37,430 nucleotides of DNA from an uncultured Lachnospiraceae bacterium (GTDB lineage Bacteria > Bacillota > Clostridia > Lachnospirales > Lachnospiraceae): assembly GCA_947570615.1 (NCBI GenBank), contig CANOVJ010000040.1:1-37430 (forward strand), written 5' to 3'. Positions 1 to 7,044 of this stretch are shown here, piece after piece. Both the position numbers and the translations under genes were made by a program. How positions within the stretch are numbered: the stretch's first letter is position 1; the number at the start of each line of letters is the position of its first letter. The notes under the pieces were generated by a model, which saw only the letters and a program-made list of their open reading frames with translations, ran no database searches and had not been told where the DNA came from.

Positions 1-38
1 CAAGTTTCCATTCACCACAAATGAGCCAGCCGCATATG

Positions 39-76
39 TTGTATTTTAGCAGATGGAAATTCCTGCTAAAATACAA
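39..76. repeat. 14-bp perfect inverted repeat (hairpin)
   Basis: Arms at 39-52 and 63-76 pair perfectly over 14 bases around a 10-base loop. The stem is AT-rich and no T-run follows on either strand, so it is not a standard terminator. It lies just beyond the 3' end of the truncated ABC gene (stop at 115) and could be a processing hairpin or the edge of a deleted segment. Confidence 0.6.
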
Positions 77-114
77 GCCTTTAGAGGAATCTGACATCTA
101 CAGTTCACAACATA

Positions 115-447
115 TCACATCCTGCCGGTCAGCAAAAGACGTATCGGACACCTGACAAACATCTGGTTGTTCTCCAGATACGCGGACAGTCCCTGAATCC
201 CCATGATCCCCAGGGCGAAAAAGCAGATGGTTCCAAGCAATGTTCCCAGGGAGTCGTGCCGCTCCAGGTTTCCCAGGATGGAGGGCGTCACATACAGCTC
301 CAGCAGCGAGGCTGTCACCGCGAGCAGCGCCTGCAACAGCGTAAATACCAGCACAATGGGCGATGTGTCCAGCGCCTGCCTGATCATAAAAAGCACGTTT
401 CCCGCCACCCCGTACCTGGCGGAGGCTTTTGGTTCTTCGTGTTTCAT
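115..447 (-). pseudogene. ABC transporter half-protein, N-terminal stub only
   Basis: The 110-residue product starts like the membrane half of an exporter-type ABC protein: a short polar N-terminus, a hydrophobic segment at about residues 27-50, and a second hydrophobic block at about 68-90 followed by a polar NNQ turn. It then ends at residue 110, where family members continue through four more membrane segments and an ATPase domain of several hundred residues. No Walker A or LSGGQ is encoded downstream on this strand. An AAGGAGAGG stretch sits before the ATG. It is best read as the 5' remnant of a gene whose 3' part was deleted. The family assignment rests on hydropathy and the general look of the N-terminus, so it is moderate. 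Confidence 0.5.
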
Positions 448-569
448 TTTCCTTTTCCTCTCCTTTCCCGGAGCTTTTCCTCCAGATCCTGTATGGAGTC
501 ACTCGCGGGGGATGCCGCAGAGGGAAGCCTTTGCGCTCTGCCGTCCCCTTAACTGTGTTTTATGATAGC

Positions 570-600
570 AAAAAAATCCCCCGGCGAACCATTCCGGGGA
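570..600 (-). terminator. Rho-independent terminator downstream of the hicAB locus
   Basis: On the minus strand a GC-rich stem (CCCCGG pairing with CCGGGG) closes a loop of about nine bases and is followed directly by seven T residues. It lies about 80 bases beyond the stop of the HicA-HicB fusion gene and before the ABC stub, so it should end the hicAB transcript. Confidence 0.65.
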
Positions 601-678
601 CGAAATGCGTCGCTGGGGGGATGAGTGACAGAGAAATTACTTTTTGAGCTCTTTTCCGGCTCAGGCGGACTGGAACAC

Positions 679-1218
679 CTACGGCGCTCTCTGTACATCC
701 AGAACATTCATCAGGGCTTCCTGCAAAACCCGGGAAACATTGATTCCGGCGTGCTCCGCTTCGTAATTAAGCCACCCCGGCAGGGCAACGTTTCTTCTGA
801 CCGTCCTGGTATCCACCTTTTTCCGATATTCAGAAAAATCAACATCCACATAAGTCAGAATTCCCTTCGAGAAATCGATATCCTGCGTATCCTGTCTCAC
901 CTTTTCAAGAGCTGCCGCCTGATCAGAGGGCGATGGAAGCTGTTCTTTATGATCCTCCATTGAGATTCCGGCTAATCCAATAGCATCCCTGGCCATTTCT
1001 ATGGCGTCGGCCAGGGTGTCCCCCTCGGTGAAAATTTCCATATCCGGAACGCATACCAGAAAAGGATGCTTTGATCCGTCGTCTGTATTAATGATAAATG
1101 TTGGATAGACCTGCTTCATAACTTCACTCCCTCTTCGGTAGATATCATGGTTTCCCCCATGTCTCTCGAACACAAAACCACCCTCCTCAAGCCTCCTGAT
1201 CAGTTCCCGTTGTTTCAT
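679..1218 (-). CDS. HicA-HicB in-frame fusion (truncated toxin joined to antitoxin)
   Basis: Residues 1-33 match the N-terminal half of HicA mRNA-interferase toxins, including the GGNH motif with the expected active-site histidine (H24). The HicA C-terminal strand and helix are absent. From residue 34 (MKQVYP) the protein is a complete HicB antitoxin: a partial RNase H-like fold with the usual FLVCVPD and GDTLADAI segments, then a C-terminal ribbon-helix-helix region (about residues 140-172) for operator binding. The ATG at 1218 has GGAGGG seven bases upstream. A second ribosome site (GGGAG, seven bases from an ATG at 1119) lies exactly at the HicB start, so free 146-residue HicB could also be made. 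Normally hicA and hicB are separate genes. The fused form suggests an internal deletion that removed the end of hicA but kept frame, leaving an orphan antitoxin or a self-tethered product. Confidence 0.8.
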   Translation of the reverse strand: MKQRELIRRLEEGGFVFERHGGNHDIYRRGSEVMKQVYPTFIINTDDGSKHPFLVCVPDMEIFTEGDTLADAIEMARDAIGLAGISMEDHKEQLPSPSDQAAALEKVRQDTQDIDFSKGILTYVDVDFSEYRKKVDTRTVRRNVALPGWLNYEAEHAGINVSRVLQEALMNVLDVQRAP

Positions 1219-1239
1219 CAGTATACCCTCCACTTTGTA

Positions 1240-1268
1240 ATTATACACACTTATTACACAACGGTCAA
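1240..1268 (-). promoter_or_regulatory. Sigma-A promoter of the hicAB locus
   Basis: On the minus strand, TTGACC at 1268-1263 and TATAAT at 1245-1240 are separated by 17 bases. The start codon at 1218 lies about 20 bases beyond the -10 box, so the leader is short. A 21-base repeat that likely forms the operator fills the spacer. Confidence 0.8.
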
Positions 1269-1294
1269 TATGCTATACACACTTATTATACAAC
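1242..1294. repeat. Two 21-bp direct repeats, 32 bp apart, over the hicAB promoter
   Basis: Copies at 1242-1262 and 1274-1294 differ at one base. The first overlaps the -10 box and fills the spacer; the second lies just upstream of the -35 box. The 32-base period is about three helical turns, so both copies face the same side of the DNA. This is a natural arrangement for cooperative binding by the ribbon-helix-helix domain of HicB (inference). Confidence 0.65.
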
Positions 1295-1300
1295 AAAAAA

Positions 1301-1975
1301 CTACTGGGGCAGCAGAACCTCCGTGGTAAACGCGCCGTCCTCGCTGTTTCTGCTGATATATCCATGATATCTCCCGACGATGGTGTCGATACGCACCAGC
1401 CCGTAGCCATGGCCCTGGCCTTTGGTGGAGAAGAACCGTCCGTTCTCCTTCTTCTGCTTCTTTAAGGCGGTGCTGTTGGTGAAGGACATGTAAAGCTGGG
1501 TACTTTTCATCTCCATATACACCCGGATCATCCGCTCCTGCTCGGGAAGGCCCATACACGCCTCAATGGCATTATCGAAAAGATTCCCGATGATGATACA
1601 CAGATCGATCTCCGCCGTGGAGAGGGCCACCGGCACATGGGCGTCCGCCTCCACCCGGATCTGCTTTGACCGGGCCAGGGAGATCTTGGAATTTAAGATA
1701 ATATCCGTCATCTTATTCCCTGTTTTCAGGGCCGGATCCACCGTATTCAAGTCCTCGCTGAGGGCGTCCAGATAACGGGAAGCCGCCTCCACATCCCCCA
1801 TGGCCAGATAGCTTTTCAGCACCTGGATGTGGTTGCGGTAGTCGTGCCGCCAGCCCCGGATCTGCCGGTACATGTTTTCCACCTCGGCGTAGTGGGTGGC
1901 GAGGAGATCGCTCTGATAAGCGGCGATACGCCTGTCGATTCTTTTTTCCCGGAAGGATCGTTTGGGTAATGACAT
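1301..1975 (-). CDS. Soluble GHKL-domain sensor histidine kinase
   Basis: This 224-residue protein is a cytoplasmic kinase of the AgrC/GHKL class with no membrane segment. An N-terminal helix leads to the phosphoacceptor motif RHDYRNH (H44), a dimerisation helix pair, and the ATP-binding domain with an N-box NLFDNAIEA (N131, N135) and a glycine-rich GHGYGL segment near residue 195. Many clostridial versions have this size and lack the transmembrane sensor, so it looks complete. The ATG has AGGAG five bases upstream. The gene follows its LytTR partner by 11 bases. The signal is not evident; it may need a membrane partner, for which the small membrane protein at the head of the operon is a candidate. 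Confidence 0.87.
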   Translation of the reverse strand: MSLPKRSFREKRIDRRIAAYQSDLLATHYAEVENMYRQIRGWRHDYRNHIQVLKSYLAMGDVEAASRYLDALSEDLNTVDPALKTGNKMTDIILNSKISLARSKQIRVEADAHVPVALSTAEIDLCIIIGNLFDNAIEACMGLPEQERMIRVYMEMKSTQLYMSFTNSTALKKQKKENGRFFSTKGQGHGYGLVRIDTIVGRYHGYISRNSEDGAFTTEVLLPQ

Positions 1976-1986
1976 GGTTACTCCTG

Positions 1987-2682
1987 TTAAAAATAGTGGA
2001 TCATGGCCCGGTTAATCTGGTCGTAAAACTTCCTGGAAAGAGGGAGCTCTCTTCCATCCTTTAAGATCACCTGGGTTCTGGTGATCTTCCTGACGAAATG
2101 GAGGTTTACAATATACGACCGTCCTGTGCGGAAAAAGCTTTCGTCCAGCTCCTTCTCCAGCTCGTTCAGGGTCTTTTTCACCGTGCAGGGCTCCAGGCCG
2201 CAGATCGTCACATAGTTGCGCGCCACCTCCAGATAGCGGATCTCCCGCAGGGGAATACGCACGGTACCCTCCGGCACGGAAAGACACAGCTCCTTCTCCC
2301 GGGCCTCCATCCGAAGCTGCGCCCTGTCAAGGACAGCCCAGAGCTTTTCCTCCGTCACCGGCTTGAGCAGATAGTGGAGCGCCTCCACATCGTACCCCTG
2401 CGCGATATACTCCATATATCCCGTGACAAAGACGATCTGCACAGAGCTGTTCTCCCGCCGGATTTTTCTGGCCAGCTCCACGCCGCTCATCCGCCCCATC
2501 TCGATATCCAGAAGCAGAAGATCAAAGGAAGGATCCTCCTCATACTGAAAAAGAAAGGCCTCCGCGGAAGGGAAGACTTCCGTTTTCAGGGCCGTCTCCC
2601 GCCGCGCCGCCCACTTCTCCAGTAATCCCTGTAAATAAGCGGTATCCGCCTGACTGTCGTCACAGATTGCCAGCCGATACAT
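1987..2682 (-). CDS. LytTR-family response regulator
   Basis: This 231-residue regulator has an N-terminal receiver domain with the acidic pair D8/D9, the phosphoacceptor D59 in LLLLDIEM, and a conserved lysine in the LLKPVTEEKL segment. A C-terminal LytTR DNA-binding domain (about residues 130-231) shows the IRYLEVARNY and FFRTGRSYIVN elements. The start at 2682 is chosen because GGGGAGG lies six bases upstream; the longer frame has no such site. It forms a two-gene unit with the GHKL kinase and is probably the direct transcriptional output of that kinase. LytTR regulators usually control extracellular peptides, bacteriocins or transporters, but no such target gene is visible here. Confidence 0.88.
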   Translation of the reverse strand: MYRLAICDDSQADTAYLQGLLEKWAARRETALKTEVFPSAEAFLFQYEEDPSFDLLLLDIEMGRMSGVELARKIRRENSSVQIVFVTGYMEYIAQGYDVEALHYLLKPVTEEKLWAVLDRAQLRMEAREKELCLSVPEGTVRIPLREIRYLEVARNYVTICGLEPCTVKKTLNELEKELDESFFRTGRSYIVNLHFVRKITRTQVILKDGRELPLSRKFYDQINRAMIHYF

Positions 2683-2778
2683 AAAAAACCTCCCCGTTAA
2701 GGCTTTGCATACGCCCCTGCCCGGTGTCTGCGCATGGTTCGTATTTCCACCGTTTATCCTTTGCTGCACAGCTTCAGA

Positions 2779-3018
2779 TCACTTCCGAAGAAATCCCCGG
2801 ATCGTCAGCGCAACTGCCAGAATCAGTACCACGATTGTCACCGCCGCCGCAATCAGAAAAAAAATTGCGGAAAAGACAGGAATTCCATGGCCGCCTTCTC
2901 CACCTGAAAAAATCATCAAATCCAGGCAGATGCCGATCCACACGAAGAAAACGCCGGCCAGGAGCTGTCCCGGAATCAGCAGCAGCCACAACAACGGAGA
3001 TACTTTGTTCTGTTTCAT
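2779..3018 (-). CDS. Small two-helix membrane protein
   Basis: This 79-residue protein has a polar start (MKQNK), one hydrophobic helix at about residues 8-36, a glycine-rich loop (SGGEGGHG), and a second helix at about 48-73 ending in a positive tail. AAGGAG lies nine bases before the ATG. It is the first gene after a perfect consensus promoter and lies 96 bases upstream of the LytTR regulator, so the three genes probably form one operon. I do not recognise the family. The position invites a role as membrane sensor or accessory for the soluble kinase, but nothing in the sequence proves it. Confidence 0.6.
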   Translation of the reverse strand: MKQNKVSPLLWLLLIPGQLLAGVFFVWIGICLDLMIFSGGEGGHGIPVFSAIFFLIAAAVTIVVLILAVALTIRGFLRK

Positions 3019-3072
3019 CCTCTCCTGCTCCTTTCCTCCTGCCGCTTCAGACCGCTCCGCCTGTTACACCAC

Positions 3073-3101
3073 ATTATATTCTGCGATAAATTGTTTGTCA
3101 A
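3073..3101 (-). promoter_or_regulatory. Perfect consensus sigma-A promoter
   Basis: On the minus strand TTGACA (3101-3096) and TATAAT (3078-3073) are separated by exactly 17 bases, an unflawed consensus. It reads toward the small membrane protein, LytTR regulator and GHKL kinase. Such a strong core promoter may be held in check by a repressor, although no clear palindrome is seen around it. Confidence 0.85.
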
Positions 3102-3476
3102 TCTTAACAAAATCGACGAAACGTCCCGGTTTCCTCTTTCATCCGCCCAGACGTTCCTGCGGGACAATTCCGCCCGTCGCAGGATAAAGGCATACAGCGC
3201 CTTCGCTTCGTTGGGCAGGGGTTTGAATGCAGGGGTTCAAAAAGGAAATTGGGGAGCCGGGTGAAGCTGATTGCCCTCTCCTGCTGTGAACTCTGGCGGC
3301 ACAGTCCGGGCAGCGTTTCAAATCCCTGCCACGGTAAATCTCCGTTTCCATCGTCCAGGGCAAGGCAGTTTCCACCGTCAAAGTTGCAACTCAGCCCAAA
3401 AAACCCGCTATTTCCACACGCCCGGATTTGTGGTAGAATGGGAAAGCGATAAATCGAAATATGGGAAAAGGGACAA
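3102..3476. other. Gene-free interval
   Basis: No reading frame here resembles a known protein and none has a convincing ribosome site. A plus-strand TAGAAT at 3433-3438, with TTTCCA 17 bases upstream, could be a weak promoter for the remnant gene that follows. Nothing else is seen. Confidence 0.4.
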
Positions 3477-3689
3477 ATGGCTATGTCTAAAGCAGGATGG
3501 AGGAGGGACTGCCCAGACAATTCTCCTGTATTCCTGTTGATTTATTTGGAAGCATCAGCAAAACGGCTGCACGATATGGGATATAAAAAGGCAGGGTTGT
3601 GGGGTATTTCAAAAGGAGCAGAACTGGCGCTGACGGCGGGAAGCCTTTTGCCGGGACTGGTCAATGCGGTGATTGCGGTTGCTCCATGA
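3477..3689 (+). pseudogene. Fragment of acyl-CoA thioester hydrolase / BAAT C-terminal domain
   Basis: The 70-residue frame carries the nucleophile-elbow region of the BAAT/dienelactone-hydrolase branch of alpha/beta hydrolases: GYKKAGLWGISKGAELAL, where the serine in GISKG is the expected nucleophile, then a hydrophobic strand (VNAVIAVAP). It then meets a stop. The family normally has a longer N-terminal part and about 100 further residues with the acid and histidine. Just upstream, a different frame reads IPVDLFGSIS, resembling the segment that precedes this region in the family, so a frameshift and probably a deletion have occurred. It is a non-functional remnant. Confidence 0.6.
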
Positions 3690-3760
3690 ATCCCGTATGT
3701 CAGGGAAATAGCAAAGAATAACACATGCCAAATGGAGCGCTGCCTCCTTTGGATACCCCC

Positions 3761-3812
3761 ACAACAAACAGGCGCTATGCCCCTTGCCGGGAACATAGCG
3801 CCTGTTTGTTGT
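3761..3812. repeat. 19-bp perfect hairpin
   Basis: Arms 3761-3779 and 3794-3812 are perfect reverse complements over 19 bases with a 14-base loop. No T-run follows on either strand. It is immediately followed by a smaller stem (GCAGCC/GGCTGC, about 3815-3834). It lies between the BAAT remnant and the two-component operon and may be a terminator or attenuator for read-through into the regulator, or a dispersed intergenic repeat. Confidence 0.65.
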
Positions 3813-3844
3813 CAGCAGCCGGTTTACGGGCTGCGTGTAGTTCC

Positions 3845-3873
3845 TTGTAAACTGAACCTGACCTGGACACAAT
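3845..3873 (+). promoter_or_regulatory. Possible promoter of the regulator/kinase/ABC operon
   Basis: TTGTAA (3845-3850) and CACAAT (3868-3873) are 17 bases apart and end 21 bases before the ATG of the response regulator. The -10 box is weak, which fits a regulated promoter. This is only a pattern match. Confidence 0.35.
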
Positions 3874-3894
3874 GAAAGAAAGGGGTATGGATCA

Positions 3895-4608
3895 ATGAAA
3901 CAGAAAATTCTTCTTATAGACGACGATATGGATCTGTGCAGACTGCTCAGGAGCAATCTGGAGCAGGAGGGGTATGACGTCCGCGTCTGCCATGACGGCG
4001 TTACCGGATTAAGTCAGGCCGCAGACTGTGATTACCAGCTTGTGATTCTGGATATCATGCTCCCCCGCAAAAGCGGGTATGAGGTACTGCGGGGGATCCG
4101 GGAAAAAAGCTTTGTTCCCATTCTGATGCTCACCGCCCGGGACAGCGAGGGGGACAGGGTATCCGGCCTGAGGATGGGCGCGGACGACTATCTGACAAAG
4201 CCCTTTTCAAACAGTGAATTTCTCGCCCGGGTATCCTCTCTTGTGCGCAGATACACCGTTTTTAATGCGCCGGATCCCTCCGGAGAGATCCTCGCGGCCG
4301 GCAGGCTGTCCATCGACACAGCCAGACGCACCGTTCACCGGGACGGCCTTGCGCTGGAGCTGACGGCGAAGGAATTTGATCTGCTTGTGTTTTTTGCACA
4401 TCATCCGGGACAGGTTTTCACCAAAAAGCAGATTTATCATGCGGTGTGGAAGGACGAATACGCCTTCGACGACAATAATATTATGGTGCATATCCGCAGA
4501 CTGCGAAAAAAGATCGAAGATCACCCTGAGAATCCCCAGTCCATCCTGACGGTATGGGGAGTGGGATACAAATTTGAGCCGCAGGCGGCCGGAAGGGAGG
4601 AAGAATGA
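3895..4608 (+). CDS. OmpR/PhoB-family response regulator
   Basis: This 237-residue protein has a receiver domain with D9/D10, phosphoacceptor D53 (VILDIMLP), T80 and K102 (LTKPF), followed by a winged-helix DNA-binding domain (about residues 130-228) with the expected ELTAKEFDLL and VWGVGYKFE elements. Length is normal and all key residues are present. The stop overlaps the kinase start by four bases (ATGA), which is translational coupling. With the downstream BcrA-type ATPase and permease this is the usual layout of peptide-antibiotic (bacitracin or lantibiotic) sensing and immunity operons. Its partner kinase is broken, so the regulator is probably no longer signal-controlled by it. Confidence 0.9.
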   Translation: MKQKILLIDDDMDLCRLLRSNLEQEGYDVRVCHDGVTGLSQAADCDYQLVILDIMLPRKSGYEVLRGIREKSFVPILMLTARDSEGDRVSGLRMGADDYLTKPFSNSEFLARVSSLVRRYTVFNAPDPSGEILAAGRLSIDTARRTVHRDGLALELTAKEFDLLVFFAHHPGQVFTKKQIYHAVWKDEYAFDDNNIMVHIRRLRKKIEDHPENPQSILTVWGVGYKFEPQAAGREEE

Positions 4609-5418
4609 CGGCGCTGATTCTGATTTTAATCTCTGTCTGCGCAGGAGAGCTCTGTTATATCCTTCACATCCAAAGACAGCTTCAGCAGTGGCTGATATTT
4701 CTCAGGGGACTGCGCACAGCCCCCCGGCAAAACTCCTTTGTGAAGGGAAATTCCATCCTCGCAGATATCAATTTTGAGTTAAACGCCATTCTGGAGGAAG
4801 GCCGCGGTCGGCTCGTGAAGCTCAGACGTGCGGAAAATGCACAGAAAGCGCTCCTCACCGACCTCTCCCACGACGTCAGAACCCCTCTGGCCTCCCTGAG
4901 CGGCTACCTGGAAGCGCTGGAGAGCGGCACAGCGGAGGATACGCGGGAATACATCCATGTCGCCCACAGGAAGGCGTCAGATTTGCGGGAACTGATTGAT
5001 CTGCTCTTCCAGTGGTCCAGACTGGCCGCCGGTGAAGAGCAGTATCAGATGAAAACCTGTGATATCAACGAATTGACCCGGGAGCTTGTTATCGGGCATA
5101 TCCCTGCGTTGGAGCACAGGGAGATCGCCCTGCGCGTGGATATTCCGCAAACCGAATGGTTTGTGAGCATTGACAGAACGGCGTATGCGAGGATCCTTGA
5201 CAATCTTCTGGCAAACGCCGTCAGACATGGAAAATGCTCTCTGATTGAGCGGCGCATCCCCCGGCGGAAACGGCAGCGGACTTGGCCTGTCCATCGTCCG
5301 GGCGCTTACGGAGGCAATGTCCGGGGAGATTACCGCCCACAGCGTCCCGGGCGCAAAGACCACCTTCTGTCTTTCCCTGCCCCTTGAGAGCCAGGCAGGC
5401 AGACATGCGGCTTTGTAA
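4605..5418 (+). pseudogene. Histidine kinase with internal deletion and frameshift
   Basis: The first frame has one N-terminal membrane helix (residues 1-20), a DHp domain with the H-box DLSHDVRTPLASL, and the N-box ILDNLLANAVRHG. It then reads nonsense. From about 5266 the next frame continues the family with the G2 box (GGNGSGLGLSIV) and the C-terminal GAKTTFCLSLPL, ending at 5418. The block that should lie between them, with the G1 box (DNGPGI type) and F box, is missing. An internal deletion of roughly 50 codons has therefore also shifted the frame. Without the G1 aspartate and the ATP lid the protein cannot bind ATP normally. It overlaps the regulator by ATGA and was once its partner. 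Confidence 0.85.
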
Positions 5419-5490
5419 GAAAAAATTAAGATCTGCGCAGGGACTGTGTCAGATTTGGCTGATAGAATCATACCAGATGGGAGGGCGCAG

Positions 5491-6414
5491 ATGAAAACAT
5501 ATGTGATAGAAACGGAGAATTTAGTCAGAGAATATAAGGGACAGAGAGTGGTTGACCGGTTGAACATGCATGTGCCGGAGGGAAGAATCTATGCCCTTCT
5601 CGGAAGAAACGGCGCAGGAAAGACCACCACCATGAAGATGCTGCCGAATCTGGTCCGGCCGTCAGGGGGTACCTTCTTCCTCTTTGGCCGGCAAAACGCC
5701 GGTCCGGACAAACAAAATTACCGCCGCATCGGCTCTGTCATCGAAACTCCCGCTTTTTATGAGAATCTGACGGCCAGGGAAAATCTGGAGATTCTGGCGC
5801 GGCTGCGGGGCAGGCACCGAAAGGATACCATCGAGCGGGCCCTCTGCGCTGTAAATCTGGAGAAGGAAAGCAGAAAGCTGTTCCGGGAATATTCCCTGGG
5901 GATGAAGCAGCGTCTGGGGCTGGCCGCCGCCATCATGCATGAACCGGAGCTCCTCATCCTGGACGAGCCCATGAACGGCCTGGATCCTGTGGGGATTCAG
6001 ATGACAAGGCGCTACCTGCAACAGCTGTGCCGGGAAAAAGGGACGACCATACTGATCTCCAGCCATGTACTGAACGAAATCGAACAGCTCGCGGATATGG
6101 TCGGCGTAATCCATAAGGGCCGTCTGCTGGAGGAGACCAGCTTGCAGGAGCTGTACCGGCGCAGCCGCAGATATGCCCAGTTCCGGCTCTCTGATGTGGA
6201 AAAGGCCTCTCTCCTGCTGGAGCGCAGATTTCATATTTCAGATTATGCGGCCACAGGCGGCAACACCCTGCGCCTGTACGAGCATATCGATCAGCGGGCG
6301 GATATCAACCGGGTTTTTGTAAGCGAGGGGATTGCCGTTTCCGGCATAAGCGTCGGGGCGGGCAGGCTGGAGGATTATTTCACAGAGCTGGTGGGAGGTG
6401 GCGAAATTGGCTGA
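5491..6414 (+). CDS. ABC transporter ATP-binding protein, BcrA/lantibiotic-immunity type
   Basis: This 307-residue ATPase has Walker A GRNGAGKT (residues 38-45), the signature YSLGMKQRLG, Walker B LLILDEP with NGLDP, and the switch histidine in SSHVLNEI. LGMKQ in place of LSGGQ and a C-terminal extension of about 90 residues are typical of BcrA, NukF and LanF proteins that expel bacitracin or lantibiotics. The start at 5491 has GGGAGG six bases upstream. The stop overlaps the permease start. It appears intact, but the kinase before it is broken and the permease after it is short, so transport by this cluster is doubtful unless another permease serves. Confidence 0.9.
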   Translation: MKTYVIETENLVREYKGQRVVDRLNMHVPEGRIYALLGRNGAGKTTTMKMLPNLVRPSGGTFFLFGRQNAGPDKQNYRRIGSVIETPAFYENLTARENLEILARLRGRHRKDTIERALCAVNLEKESRKLFREYSLGMKQRLGLAAAIMHEPELLILDEPMNGLDPVGIQMTRRYLQQLCREKGTTILISSHVLNEIEQLADMVGVIHKGRLLEETSLQELYRRSRRYAQFRLSDVEKASLLLERRFHISDYAATGGNTLRLYEHIDQRADINRVFVSEGIAVSGISVGAGRLEDYFTELVGGGEIG

Positions 6415-6961
6415 CATGGTTTATTGCGAATGGATAAAATTAAAGCGCTCGAAGATTCTTCTGATCGGCGTTCTCGGCTCCTTCATCGTCCCGTTTCTGG
6501 TCACTGTAAACCATATCCGGATCTGCCTTTCGGATCCGACAAAATTCTTAAGCCTCACCGGGATCTATGAGGATACCATCCTGTTTCTCATGCTGCTGTG
6601 CGTCCTGTTTTTCGACGTCATGTCAATCAATGTCCTGACGGTAATCCATATACTGATTCAGATGCTAAAGGGCGGCGTGCTGCTCTCTGCCACGCTTACT
6701 CCCTTTGTCTATCTTGCCCTGCGCGCCAGGGGCGCCCTCGCCCCCTTTATAGTGATTGCCGCCGTCAGTCTGTTAAATGTGGTGCTCTCCGGCTCTCCCC
6801 TGGCCGGATATTATCCCTGGACCGCATCCTGGCTTCTTCTCGCCGGAAGGACATCGCAGTCCGGAAACGCCCCTTTCCCCGGGCTCCTGATCATTGTGCT
6901 GGTGTGCGCATCCGGTATCTGCGCCAGCTTCGTACGGTTTCAGAGGGAGGATATTGCCTGA
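6407..6961 (+). CDS. ABC-2 type permease, lantibiotic-immunity class, internally shortened
   Basis: The product begins with the family's CEWIKLKRSK cytoplasmic start, then hydrophobic helices at about residues 18-36 and 48-70, and three or four more in the second half. Family members are near 240-250 residues; this one has about 184. After the second helix (LLCVLFFDVMSI) the usual cytoplasmic loop, with its conserved REY-EKTLK-type motif, is missing and the sequence goes directly to a later helix, which suggests an in-frame deletion. TTG at 6407 is chosen because GGAGGT lies seven bases upstream; GTG 6398 is too close to it and ATG 6416 is far. It overlaps the ATPase gene by eight bases. Function is doubtful. 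Confidence 0.65.
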   Translation: MADMVYCEWIKLKRSKILLIGVLGSFIVPFLVTVNHIRICLSDPTKFLSLTGIYEDTILFLMLLCVLFFDVMSINVLTVIHILIQMLKGGVLLSATLTPFVYLALRARGALAPFIVIAAVSLLNVVLSGSPLAGYYPWTASWLLLAGRTSQSGNAPFPGLLIIVLVCASGICASFVRFQREDIA

Positions 6962-7044
6962 AATATCCTCCCCATACTCCCGCAACAGCCTTTCGATCCG
7001 CGCAGTTCACACGCTCCATCACCGCGCCCGCTCTCACGCTTCGC

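Noticed and set aside
3104-3520. 138-residue minus-strand frame in the gene-free gap
   Set aside because: Cys/Pro/Arg-rich without any domain signature, covers the end of the remnant gene and lacks a ribosome site.
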